Source: Ruminococcus sp. (GTDB lineage Bacteria; Bacillota; Clostridia; Oscillospirales; Ruminococcaceae). From it: a stretch of DNA of 64,000 nucleotides. This document shows, in pieces, positions 27,569-35,896 of the stretch (positions are counted from its first letter, which is position 1; every line of letters begins with the position of its first letter). Location: contig JAETQO010000012.1 in NCBI GenBank assembly GCA_021770655.1, positions 1 to 64,000 of the forward strand. The letters run 5' to 3'. Both the position numbers and the translations under genes were made by a program. The notes beneath the pieces were generated by a model that did not search any database, was not told the origin of the DNA, and saw only the letters and a list, made by a program, of their open reading frames with translations.

Positions 27569-29089
27569 TTTACTCTTATCTTCTGCCTCCAGCCTTTTTT
27601 CAAGCCTTTTCACAACTGTTTTAAGCGCCTTGATCCTGGCGTACTTCTTGTCGTTGCCCTCTATTATCGTCCACGGAGCAAAATCAGTTGACGTCTTTCT
27701 CGTCATTTTATTTACATATTCTTCATATATATCCCACTTCTCTCGGTTTCTCCAATCCTCGTCGGTTATTTTCCAGCGCTTTTCCGGAGTGTTCTCTCTT
27801 TCCTTAAACCGCCTGTACTGCTCGTCCTTGTCTATATTCACCCAGAACTTGATTATTACAGCGCCCCAGTCGTAAAGCTGTTTCTCAAATTCGTTTATCT
27901 CCCGGTAAGCCATATCCACCCTCTCCAGCGGAGTAAGTTTCTCAATAGGTTCTACCATTACTCTGCCATACCAGGTGCGGTCAAAGATAGTAAAGTGCCC
28001 GTCATTTTCAAGTCTTGTCCAGAAACGCCACAAATAGTGTCTTGCAAGCTCCGACGGTTCAGGCGCGGCAATGGGATGCACCTCATATCCTCTCGGATCA
28101 AGAGCGGCAGCGAGCCGTTTTATGTTTCCGCCCTTTCCGCCGGCGTCCCATCCCTCATAGCAGATAATAACAGGTATCTTCTTCTGATAACAAAGATTTT
28201 GCAGTTTGAAAAGCTTATTCTGATATTTTTTCAGCTTTTTCTCATACTCCACATCGTCCAGTTTTTTGCTGAGATCGGTCTCAGAGATCAGCGGCGTATT
28301 TATCAGCCTGAAGTCGGTATATTTGTAAGCCGCCGTCTCAAACTGCGGTTTTTCCTCATATCTAACGCCAAGTTCCTTTGCTTTGACCGCACCGTTTACG
28401 GCATTCACCACAGCGGAAAAGACCTCCAGCTCTGCCGCAGGCTTTTCATTCGCTCCGATACAGTGCCATGCCGCAAAAGACGTGTTCGTCTTAGCAAGCA
28501 TTTTGTCGTACAAGCCAAAGAACTTCTCATACTTTTCCATATTTATCTTATCATGCTTTTCAACTCTCCAGTTGGTAACATCGGAGCTTTTGAGCTTTTC
28601 AATACGTTTTCTCTGTTCATCCTCAGTAATATGCAGAAAAAATTTCACCAAAAGACAGCCGTCATCAGTAAGCTGTCTTTCAAAGGTCATAATATCCTCC
28701 AAACGCTTTTTGTAAGTCTCCTTACCGATCTCTCCGTACATATATGCGTTCACAGTATCCCTGTACCAGCTTCTGTCCAGAATAAGAAATTCGCCCTGTT
28801 TGGGAAGTACCTTCCAATAACGCCACAGCCACGGCTTGCGCTTATCCGTATCAGAGGGCGACCTTACCGAAACGACCTTATAAAATCTGGGGTCAAGCGA
28901 CTTAATAAGCTGAGCGATCATCGACCCCTTTCCCGAAGCGGACCAGCCGTCAAAGGTAATTATCACAGGCAGATTTGCATTTTTCACCGTATTTTCAAGC
29001 TTTGAAAGCTCTGCCCTGAGTTCTTTAAGCTCCTGAGAAATTTCCGATTTTTCAGTCTTTATTTGTTTTATCTGTTCTAACATTTTCAT
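27566..29089 (-). CDS. pap: polyphosphate:AMP phosphotransferase (two PPK2 domains)
   Basis: Transfers phosphate from polyphosphate to AMP (or a related nucleotide), 507 aa. Two tandem PPK2 domains each carry a P-loop: DGWSASGKGS (47-56) and YEGWDAGGKGGN (about 308-319). Lid or catalytic motifs follow as LDRSWYRD and FDRTWYGR. The tandem PPK2 arrangement is class II, mostly AMP phosphorylation. A basic tail (KKYARIKALKTVVKRLEKRLE, cut to KTVVKRLEKRLE) ends the protein. It likely recharges AMP to ADP under energy stress. Confidence 0.9.
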   Translation of the reverse strand: MKMLEQIKQIKTEKSEISQELKELRAELSKLENTVKNANLPVIITFDGWSASGKGSMIAQLIKSLDPRFYKVVSVRSPSDTDKRKPWLWRYWKVLPKQGEFLILDRSWYRDTVNAYMYGEIGKETYKKRLEDIMTFERQLTDDGCLLVKFFLHITEDEQRKRIEKLKSSDVTNWRVEKHDKINMEKYEKFFGLYDKMLAKTNTSFAAWHCIGANEKPAAELEVFSAVVNAVNGAVKAKELGVRYEEKPQFETAAYKYTDFRLINTPLISETDLSKKLDDVEYEKKLKKYQNKLFKLQNLCYQKKIPVIICYEGWDAGGKGGNIKRLAAALDPRGYEVHPIAAPEPSELARHYLWRFWTRLENDGHFTIFDRTWYGRVMVEPIEKLTPLERVDMAYREINEFEKQLYDWGAVIIKFWVNIDKDEQYRRFKERENTPEKRWKITDEDWRNREKWDIYEEYVNKMTRKTSTDFAPWTIIEGNDKKYARIKALKTVVKRLEKRLEAEDKSK

Positions 29090-29124
29090 CGCTCCCTTTA
29101 TCTTATTTTTTCAGCTGAAAAAAA

Positions 29125-29296
29125 TTAAGGCAACACCGCACAACTATTGTGTGCGGATAACGCAGAAAATTTTTCGACAGATTGTATAGAAACGACGCAG
29201 GAATACTTGCGTCTTTCAAGGAGTTTCTGTGCAAGATGACTGGCAAGTTAGACGTACACAAAGCCGTTAGGCGGTAGTTATGCGGTGTTGCCTTAA
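29125..29296. repeat. MITE-like element, full-length copy 2
   Basis: TTAAGGCAACACCGCACAACTA at the left and its complement at the right, 172 bp, closely matching 131-309. It lies in the divergent region between the PPK2 gene and the coiled-coil protein. The remaining 29297-29450 sequence holds no clear promoter. Confidence 0.9.
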
Positions 29297-29471
29297 TTAA
29301 AATCAATAATCTTTTTATATTATACACAAAATTTCATCATTTGTATACTGTCATTTTCAATGAAATTAACAGTAGTTTTTTGTTAATACAGAGTTAATAA
29401 ATATGAGTTATACTAAATAAAATTAATACGCTTTACGACCATTATAAGATTTGAAAAGGACGGCAAAAATC

Positions 29472-30497
29472 ATGTCAAAGAAAAAGGATACAGATGTTAA
29501 CGTATCAAATAAAAGCGACGAGTTTGAAAATAACGCATTGCTTGACAGCGATGATTATGAATACGAAAAAAACATCGCTATGCACCGCAAGGAAATGGAG
29601 CGCAGAGAGCAGGAAGCAATGGAGCGCGCCCTCGCCGAGCAGAAGGAGCGTGAAAAACAGGAAGAAAAGGAACGCGAACGCCGCATCGCTCAGGAGCGTA
29701 TCGAGCTGATGAAACTGAAAAGCGGCGTGATCGACGAAAGCGAGTCTACTATCAAAGAAGAGCATGACCGGATAAGAGAACTTCACGGATTTGAAAAGGT
29801 GTCGAACTTTTTCTACCACAACAAATTATGGATAATATTCGGAGCTTTTATTATAGTCGTTACGGCGTTCATAGTGATAGATTCTCTCAGACGGGAAAAA
29901 GCGGATCTTACCGTGCTGATGATAGCAAACAACGGACTTGAAACAAGACAGGAAGAGCTTGAAACTTTCTTTGAAAAGTATACCGACGACATTGACGGCA
30001 ACGGTTATGTCCACGTTTCGGTAATCGAAATACCACTCAACCCCAACAGCACCGACTATCAGGGACAGAACGTCAACAACACAAAATTTCTCGCACAGCT
30101 TCAGTCGGGCGAAACCATAATGGTGATAACCGACTCCAACACCGACGAAGACTTCATGGCTATAATGAAATCCGACCTAAAAAAGGATTTCCCCGACAAC
30201 CCATACATCGACGATAAAGGAATGAGTTGGGATATGGAAATATTGGCGGAAGAACTAAGCTATGAAAATATGCCTAACGACGTTCATCTTTCTCTGCGTA
30301 CTCCCGTTAAAACCACAGGCGACTCCAAGGAGAAAATGGAAGAAAACTACGAAAAAAGCTATACAGTTTTCAAGCGCATCGTAGAGGATATGACCCAGAA
30401 AGCCGAGGAATCAGGCGACAAAGGTCTTTCCACAGAACCGATACATTACGATGACAGCTCGGAAAGCGTTTCCAAAACAGATAAAAAGGCAGATTAA
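29472..30497 (+). CDS. hypothetical coiled-coil membrane protein
   Basis: No family recognised. 341 aa from the ATG at 29472, preceded by GAAAAGGA; an upstream TTG at 29451 is less likely. Residues 30-100 are an unbroken Glu/Arg/Lys/Gln coiled coil with HRKEMERREQEAMERALAEQ heptads (first 20 residues cited). One transmembrane helix lies near 125-147 (LWIIFGAFIIVVTAFIVI). An extracytoplasmic domain of about 190 residues ends Ser/Asp/Lys-rich. The topology suggests a trafficking or envelope scaffold, but this is only a guess. Confidence 0.75.
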   Translation: MSKKKDTDVNVSNKSDEFENNALLDSDDYEYEKNIAMHRKEMERREQEAMERALAEQKEREKQEEKERERRIAQERIELMKLKSGVIDESESTIKEEHDRIRELHGFEKVSNFFYHNKLWIIFGAFIIVVTAFIVIDSLRREKADLTVLMIANNGLETRQEELETFFEKYTDDIDGNGYVHVSVIEIPLNPNSTDYQGQNVNNTKFLAQLQSGETIMVITDSNTDEDFMAIMKSDLKKDFPDNPYIDDKGMSWDMEILAEELSYENMPNDVHLSLRTPVKTTGDSKEKMEENYEKSYTVFKRIVEDMTQKAEESGDKGLSTEPIHYDDSSESVSKTDKKAD

Positions 30498-30519
30498 GAT
30501 GACTTTATTACCAATACAA

Positions 30520-30556
30520 TACGCCGTACGACCTACAAAGTCGTACGGCGTTGTTT
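30520..30556. terminator. bidirectional terminator
   Basis: ACGCCGTACGAC, CTACAAA, GTCGTACGGCGT, followed by TGTTTGTT. The convergent VanY gene ends just beyond. Confidence 0.85.
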
Positions 30557-30561
30557 GTTCT

Positions 30562-31485
30562 CTATGAAGCGCTGTTGTCATCAGCGTATTTATAATCGGA
30601 GGTGATATCAAGATACTCCTCAAGACATAAACCGCTCTCGGTCACAGCCTTAGCCTTTTCCTTTCCGATATATCTGATATGCCACGGTTCGTAAATATAA
30701 CCCGTAATATCCTCCTTGTCCTCAGGATACCTGATTATAAAACCATATTCACAGCAATGCTCTGCAAGCCAGTTAGCCTCAGGCGTTCCCGCAAAGCTGT
30801 TTTCCGTGGTGTTCACGTCAAAGGTCAACCCCGTCTGATGCTCCGAATGCCCAGGTCTTGAAGACACCTCGTCGGCGGCCTCCGTGCCCCTTTCCATAGC
30901 GTAAGAATTGTAAAGCATCTCCTGCTCCTGATAACTTCTGTAGCCTGAGTTTACAAACAGCGTGATCCCGTCGTTTGCCGCCGCCGCCGACATATTGTCA
31001 AATGCGTTCTGAGCCACCGTGCTTACACCCGGATCATAATCGGCTGGCAGTGAATAGGTCTTGTTTACAATGAGTATACCGTCCACAAAGGTCATACCGT
31101 TTACCTGTTCTATATCATGCTCATTTTTTTCAGAAGGAGTGTCCATCTTAACGGCAGGCTCAGAGTCGGACTTCTTCGCTTTGCTGTCCGACCTTTCAGT
31201 CTGAGAAGAACTGCTCTGTGACGGTTCTGTTATGCCGTTATCATCATGACAGGCTCTGAATATCAATATTCCGATTATCAGCAGTATCGCAATAGCAACG
31301 GCTCTGTTACGCATTATCCTGCGATGTGCCGCCGCACGCCTTTCGGCTCTGCGCTGTTCCATTCTCTTTCTTATGACCTCAAGCTCTTCCTCGGAGTACA
31401 CAGGATAATCAGCAGAATTGTTTCCTTCGGAAATATTATCCTCCGTCTTGAGTACCGTATTTTCACTTTTTGTAAAATTGTCCAT
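30562..31485 (-). CDS. D-alanyl-D-alanine carboxypeptidase (VanY, peptidase M15B)
   Basis: Zinc peptidase that trims the terminal D-Ala from peptidoglycan stem peptides outside the cell. 307 aa from the ATG at 31485, chosen because AAGAGGA sits at the right distance; an ATG six bases upstream is too close. A basic N-terminus (about 40-62) and one helix (about 62-78) anchor it. A Ser/Lys linker follows, then the M15B domain. SRPGHSEHQTGLTFD gives ligands His216 and Asp223, and EPWHIRY gives His269. Promoter at 31528-31556. A response regulator/kinase pair lies just upstream, but the kinase operon ends in its own hairpin. Confidence 0.88.
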   Translation of the reverse strand: MDNFTKSENTVLKTEDNISEGNNSADYPVYSEEELEVIRKRMEQRRAERRAAAHRRIMRNRAVAIAILLIIGILIFRACHDDNGITEPSQSSSSQTERSDSKAKKSDSEPAVKMDTPSEKNEHDIEQVNGMTFVDGILIVNKTYSLPADYDPGVSTVAQNAFDNMSAAAANDGITLFVNSGYRSYQEQEMLYNSYAMERGTEAADEVSSRPGHSEHQTGLTFDVNTTENSFAGTPEANWLAEHCCEYGFIIRYPEDKEDITGYIYEPWHIRYIGKEKAKAVTESGLCLEEYLDITSDYKYADDNSAS

Positions 31486-31527
31486 AATCATCCTCTTATA
31501 TTTTACATTATCTTTTTATCTTCATAT

Positions 31528-31556
31528 ATTATAACACGTTGCGAGCAATATTTCAA
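31528..31556 (-). promoter_or_regulatory. sigma-A promoter of the VanY-type gene
   Basis: Minus strand TTGAAA (31556-31551), 17 bp, TATAAT (31533-31528). Confidence 0.75.
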
Positions 31557-31615
31557 GTCGAATTCCGGCGGTTAAAATAAACGTAAAGTATAAAAAAGCC
31601 GCCAAGATAAATAAT

Positions 31616-31693
31616 AAACTGCTCCCCTCTTATCAGACTTTACTTTGGATATATTTATTTATACCAAATTGTCTGATAAAAAGAGAGCAGTTT
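31616..31693 (-). terminator. long hairpin after the histidine kinase gene
   Basis: Left arm 31616-31638 and right arm 31671-31693 are complementary over 23 positions. On the minus strand three C-A mismatches of the plus strand become G-U pairs, so the stem is intact only as minus-strand RNA. A T-rich tract (TTTATTATTT) follows. Terminator or mRNA-end protector of the kinase operon. Confidence 0.65.
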
Positions 31694-31715
31694 CCTTTGC
31701 GCTGTGTCGCCTTTA

Positions 31716-33248
31716 TTACTGCTCCTCTCCGCTGAGAGTAAGCCTGCTTTCCATACGCTGAACAGTCTTGCTTTCGGTCTTTGCGATCTTCACCTCAAAC
31801 CAGAAAGTAGAGCCTTTGCCCTCCTCCGACTGAACGCCGTAAGCAAACCCGTGCTTTTTGAGTATCTCTTGACATATCGAAAGACCCAGTCCCGTTCCTA
31901 CCACGTCACGCTTGTATTTAGCGTCGCGGTAGTACCTGTCGAATATCTTCGGCAAAAGCTCCTTAGATATTCCCTTTCCGTTATCTATTACCTCTATCCT
32001 TACAACATCAGGCTTGTTTATCTGCCTGATGCGAATAACCTTTTCATCTCCGCTGTAATTTATAGCGTTGTTTATAAAATTGTATATTACCTGATCCAGC
32101 TTTTCAATATCCGCTGTAATTATTCTATCCTCATCGGATATATACTTGATGTCGTAACCGTTCTGCTCGATAAGCAGCTTATAGCGCGTCATACAGTCGT
32201 TAAGCTTATCCACAACAGAAAAATCCGTAAGATTAAGCTCTACATTTCCCGATTCAAGCTTTGAAAGCTCCAGCAAATTATTTACAAGATTTGAAAGTCT
32301 GTCCGCCTCGTCAATGATGACCTGAATATGCTCCTGCCGCTTGACGGGATTGTCGCCCGACAGATCTCTTATCATTTCCGCATAAGCCTTTACCATAGTA
32401 AGCGGCGTTCTCAGATCGTGAGAAATATTTGCAATAAGATCCTTTCGCAGATCAGAAACCTTTTGTATCTCGTTTTTCGCATTGTTAAGCACCGTTGAAA
32501 GCTCTTCGATCTCTCTGTAGCCCTGCCCGTTAAAATCCACCGAATAATCTCCGCCTCCGAATTTCTTGGCGGTCTCGGTGATGTTAACGATAGGTCTTGA
32601 AAGCCGCTTGGAAATAAACATCGTAACGATAAAAGCAAGCTCGAAAAGAATAATGGTGATGTAAATAAGCTGTTCCCTGATTATGCTTACCGTCGAATCT
32701 ATAGGCTCTATAGAGCTTTCAATAAACAGATACGCCTGAGTATCCGAATCCTCTGTGTATACCGAGGTACAGTAAAATATCTCCTTGCTTTTGAAATTCT
32801 CACTCTGGGTAATATTTGTGATATAGCCCTCGTCGGATCGTTTCAGCTTTGAGATCATTCTGAAAAAATATATTCCGTAACCGTTTCTTACCTCTTTATC
32901 AAGAAACGAATATGCGCCCATATTGTTTTCCATAACAAGAGGATTTCCCATTTCATCGGTAATAGCAATACACAGATTATTGTCAAAAGCAAGCGAACGA
33001 TTTATAATATCCTGATCTTCCGTGCCGTAAGCCCGGATTATCTTGTTTGCCGCTTCAGTAATATCCCTTACTTTTGCAGACCTATAATAGCTTTCAAGGA
33101 AGAAATACTGGAACAGCCACAAGAGGATAAGTATGAATATGGTAAAGAACATAAAATACATCCACACATATGCCCTTATGCTTCTCTTACCCCTGAATTC
33201 TGCCGCAGCCGCCTTGGACTTATCCCTTAGCTCACTGAATTTTTTCAA
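31716..33248 (-). CDS. membrane sensor histidine kinase
   Basis: 510 aa. Basic start, transmembrane helix near 27-50, extracytoplasmic sensor domain (about 51-190), second helix near 190-212, HAMP linker, HisKA with the phospho-acceptor in ISHDLRTPL (about His292), and the ATPase domain with NAINYSG, DNGKGI and GTGLGLSI boxes. It overlaps its response regulator by 17 bp, so the pair is one operon. The signal is unknown; the downstream VanY-type peptidase hints at the envelope but has its own promoter. Confidence 0.92.
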   Translation of the reverse strand: MKKFSELRDKSKAAAAEFRGKRSIRAYVWMYFMFFTIFILILLWLFQYFFLESYYRSAKVRDITEAANKIIRAYGTEDQDIINRSLAFDNNLCIAITDEMGNPLVMENNMGAYSFLDKEVRNGYGIYFFRMISKLKRSDEGYITNITQSENFKSKEIFYCTSVYTEDSDTQAYLFIESSIEPIDSTVSIIREQLIYITIILFELAFIVTMFISKRLSRPIVNITETAKKFGGGDYSVDFNGQGYREIEELSTVLNNAKNEIQKVSDLRKDLIANISHDLRTPLTMVKAYAEMIRDLSGDNPVKRQEHIQVIIDEADRLSNLVNNLLELSKLESGNVELNLTDFSVVDKLNDCMTRYKLLIEQNGYDIKYISDEDRIITADIEKLDQVIYNFINNAINYSGDEKVIRIRQINKPDVVRIEVIDNGKGISKELLPKIFDRYYRDAKYKRDVVGTGLGLSICQEILKKHGFAYGVQSEEGKGSTFWFEVKIAKTESKTVQRMESRLTLSGEEQ

Positions 33249-33906
33249 ACTTATATCCCATTCCTCTCAGAGTAACAATAAGATTGCGGTATTTTCCAAG
33301 ACTGTTTCTGAGCATCTTTATATGAGTGTCCACTGTTCTGTCGTCGCCGTAAAAATCAAACCCCCAAACCTCTTCCAAAAGCTTTTCACGGGACAGCGCG
33401 ATGTTCATATTCTTTACAAGATAAAACAGAAGATCGTATTCCTTCGGAGTCATTGAGACCTTTTCGCCGTCGATTTTTACCTCTCGGGCTGTAAAGTTTA
33501 TCTCAAGCCCCTCATATCTGATAACGTCCTCCGTATGCTGAGAAGCCGTTGCGCGGTTAAGAACCGCCTTTATCCTCGCCATAAGCTCCTTAGGGGAAAA
33601 AGGCTTTACAACATAGTCGTCCACGCCTATCTCAAAACCGAAAAGCTTGTCATATTCCTCTCCCCTTGCGGAAAGCATTATCACAGGTATCTGTTTTATT
33701 TTCTTGATCTCTTTGCAGGCGGAATAACCGTCAAGGCGGGGCATCATAACGTCCATAATAATAATATCAAAGTTTTCGTTCTTGACCTTTTCCACAGCGT
33801 CCATGCCGTCCTCAGCCTGAACCACCTGATAGCCCTCGAACTCGGCATACTCCTTTATAATTTCTCGTATCTTAATCTCATCATCGACAACCAGAATTTT
33901 AGCCAT
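33232..33906 (-). CDS. OmpR/PhoB-family response regulator
   Basis: 224 aa. Receiver (1-115) with acidic pair D8/D9, phosphorylated D52 in IIIMDVMMP, conserved Lys in VVKPFSP, and a winged-helix output domain with SREKLLEEVWGFDF and the RTVDTHIKMLRNSLG recognition region. It is first in the operon, ahead of the kinase. Promoter at 34002-34030. Confidence 0.93.
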   Translation of the reverse strand: MAKILVVDDEIKIREIIKEYAEFEGYQVVQAEDGMDAVEKVKNENFDIIIMDVMMPRLDGYSACKEIKKIKQIPVIMLSARGEEYDKLFGFEIGVDDYVVKPFSPKELMARIKAVLNRATASQHTEDVIRYEGLEINFTAREVKIDGEKVSMTPKEYDLLFYLVKNMNIALSREKLLEEVWGFDFYGDDRTVDTHIKMLRNSLGKYRNLIVTLRGMGYKFEKIQ

Positions 33907-34001
33907 AAAGCGTCCTCCTCATCATATCCTTTTCTATATGGTAACCTTTTTTTGTGTTAATAAAGTGAATATTTGTGGAATTTTTAAGAATTACTGATAT
34001 T

Positions 34002-34030
34002 ATTTTAGTACATAAAATTCTATATGTCAA
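34002..34030 (-). promoter_or_regulatory. sigma-A promoter of the two-component operon
   Basis: Minus strand TTGACA (34030-34025), 17 bp, TAAAAT (34007-34002). Confidence 0.75.
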
Positions 34031-34049
34031 TACGGCAGATAAATAAATC

Positions 34050-34094
34050 TCTCCAGATCAACTCCGAGAGAGAATCGATAGGAGAGATTTATTA
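34050..34094. terminator. hairpin after small minus-strand gene
   Basis: AATAAATCTCTCC and GGAGAGATTTATT arms around about 19 bases. Likely terminator of the gene at 34115-34417. Confidence 0.6.
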
Positions 34095-34114
34095 CTAATG
34101 GGCGCTCACAGAAA

Positions 34115-34417
34115 TTATTTCTTTGACCAAAGCATAATATTTATAGTATTCAGCCATTCGTCCGCCTCGTCAATACCCTGCATAGTCAATTTCAGAGTGA
34201 TACCGCTTTTCATCTTCAAAGCTAACCCGCGTTCAAAGATCCTTGCAGATAGAATATCCTTAACCGGAAACTCGCGTTCAGACTTTTCCGTACGGATAAC
34301 AAGCCCATCCCGATAAAGCAGATATATCTCATTATCATTATCCGCCTGCATAATAAGCGTTTTATCCTTATTTTCGCTCTTATCGGCTACTGCGCCGTAT
34401 CCACCAAGATGTACCAT
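34115..34417 (-). CDS. hypothetical small soluble protein
   Basis: 100 aa from the ATG at 34417, which follows GGAGG by 8 bases; the longer reading to 34480 adds a poorly supported N-terminus. The sequence alternates short beta strands (EIYLLYRDGLVIRTE, EFPVKDILSARIFE, GITLKLTM) and ends in a helix, a pattern like a single PH-type or similar beta-barrel domain. No motif identifies a function. Confidence 0.6.
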   Translation of the reverse strand: MVHLGGYGAVADKSENKDKTLIMQADNDNEIYLLYRDGLVIRTEKSEREFPVKDILSARIFERGLALKMKSGITLKLTMQGIDEADEWLNTINIMLWSKK

Positions 34418-34615
34418 TTCATTTACCTCCAAAACTGATCGCATGGATAAATATATCAATAGATATGAATAATATCTCAAACTTATCCTTAAAATAACAT
34501 TACAGCAATATTATACTACGCATTTCGAGTATTGTCAATATGCAAATTCTCATTTAGAAAATATCCGCGTTAATAAAATTTTTTTATTGTATAATATGCT
34601 AAAGGAGTTGAGAAA

Positions 34616-34942
34616 ATGGATTTTGGTGATAAATTGCTGAGTTTACTTGAGGAAAAAGAAATCTCACAGAAGGAATTTGCCGTAAAACTAAATATCGCCC
34701 CCACAACCCTTAACGGATATATAAAGAACAAGCGCCAGCCCGATTTTGAACTTGTCAAAACCATAGCCGGAGCGCTTGACGTATCGATAGATTTTCTGTT
34801 TGACTATGACGGCAAAGCTCCTGCATTGACTGCTGATGAGCTTTCGCTTATCCTGAAACTGCGGTCACTTTCTGATGACCAGCGGGAAATAGTCCGCGAC
34901 CTGATAAATCTGTCCGCCAATAAAAATACGAAACGCAGATAA
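34616..34942 (+). CDS. XRE-family transcriptional regulator
   Basis: 108 aa. N-terminal Cro/C1-type helix-turn-helix: ISQKEFAVKLNIAPTTLNGYIKNKRQPD (core QKEFAVKLNIAPTTLNGYI), then an acidic C-terminal helix region. It starts with the usual DFGDKLLSLLEE. AAAGGAG lies before the ATG; a TATAAT is at 34590-34595. Confidence 0.85.
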   Translation: MDFGDKLLSLLEEKEISQKEFAVKLNIAPTTLNGYIKNKRQPDFELVKTIAGALDVSIDFLFDYDGKAPALTADELSLILKLRSLSDDQREIVRDLINLSANKNTKRR

Positions 34943-34980
34943 AAACAGCCTGTGCGCCGGATAGCGCACGAGCTGTTTTT
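34941..34980. terminator. bidirectional terminator
   Basis: AAAAACAGC and GCTGTTTTT outer arms with an inner GTGCGC/GCGCAC stem. Confidence 0.9.
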
Positions 34981-35020
34981 ACAACTAAGCGGAACTGATC
35001 GCAGAAACATTCCAAACCGA

Positions 35021-35467
35021 TCATTCATCATCTTCATTCTCATCGTCATTTCTGTGTATAGCATAATGAATAAAATAAAATGCGCAGTTGATTATCATGC
35101 ACCCGCCGATAAATATCTGAGCCAGCAGATTCTCTCCCATTTTTTCCGATCTTATCATAGCTGCTGCAATTATAAACAGCCCAGCAATACCGAATACAGC
35201 AAAAATTGTTTTTCCCGTTGAAGTGTCGTTAATGCGATCATATGCGTTGTGCTTAATGACATAGAAGAAAAAGACCGTCATTGACGCCCATACCGTAACA
35301 ACAAACTCAGCATAAGGATTTATATACTTTGTCGTTTCATCAAAGCGGGTAAGCAAAGCCAGAACCACAATAGCGGTAATATAAGCTATCATAAATCCTT
35401 TTCCTCTGACGGCTATCTGCATTTCGTCATAGCCTTTTTCACCTTTTACAAGCTCAATTTTTTTCAT
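35021..35467 (-). CDS. hypothetical membrane protein next to an XRE regulator
   Basis: 148 aa from the ATG at 35467 (TGGAGGAGATC just upstream); longer readings lack a ribosome site. Four hydrophobic segments near 25-43, 55-75, 90-110 and 115-135. The tail is acidic (NDDENEDDE). It is paired with the 64-residue XRE protein 49 bp upstream, a common regulator-plus-membrane-protein pair in Firmicutes. Function unknown. Confidence 0.75.
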   Translation of the reverse strand: MKKIELVKGEKGYDEMQIAVRGKGFMIAYITAIVVLALLTRFDETTKYINPYAEFVVTVWASMTVFFFYVIKHNAYDRINDTSTGKTIFAVFGIAGLFIIAAAMIRSEKMGENLLAQIFIGGCMIINCAFYFIHYAIHRNDDENEDDE

Positions 35468-35516
35468 AAAGATCTCCTCCAATACTGATTTTGTCCTGCA
35501 CATAAAGCGTCTGCTG

Positions 35517-35711
35517 TTATTCCCAGAACAATTCGTCTAATGTTTTGTCTAAAGCTTTGCATATCGCAATACAAAGCTTTATGGTCGGATTGTAATCGCC
35601 GCTTTCGATAGCGTTCATTGTCTGTCTTGAAATTCCAATCGTCTCGGCAAGGTCTTTCTGCGACATATCCTTTAACGCCCTTGCGGCTTTAAGCCTTAAA
35701 TTCTTACCCAT
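35517..35711 (-). CDS. small XRE regulator (YozG-like)
   Basis: 64 aa from the ATG at 35711, with GAAAGGTGAGC at proper distance. It is a minimal helix-turn-helix: ARALKDMSQKDLAETIGISR and NAIESGDYNPTIKLC. First gene of a two-gene unit with the membrane protein. Confidence 0.85.
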   Translation of the reverse strand: MGKNLRLKAARALKDMSQKDLAETIGISRQTMNAIESGDYNPTIKLCIAICKALDKTLDELFWE

Positions 35712-35852
35712 CTGCTCACCTTTCATTTGTGTATAGACAATCTGTCTGACTTTATATACATATTGTATCATATTATTTTTATTATGTCAAGTATATTTGA
35801 CTTATTTTTTCGATTTTTTCAAAAGATTATACTTTACCAAAACTCGGCATAC

Positions 35853-35877
35853 AAAAAGGGCGGTCAATGACCGCCCC
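35853..35877 (-). terminator. terminator of valS
   Basis: GGGCGGTC and GACCGCCC around AAT. The minus strand continues TTTTTGTATG. Confidence 0.85.
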
Positions 35878-35896
35878 TCATACTATAACAGCTATT

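Noticed and set aside
27382-27603. Minus-strand 73-residue Ala-rich ORF
   Set aside because: It is antisense to the well-supported 43-residue Cys-rich gene and runs through its terminator. Its Ala richness mirrors the GGC codons on the other strand.
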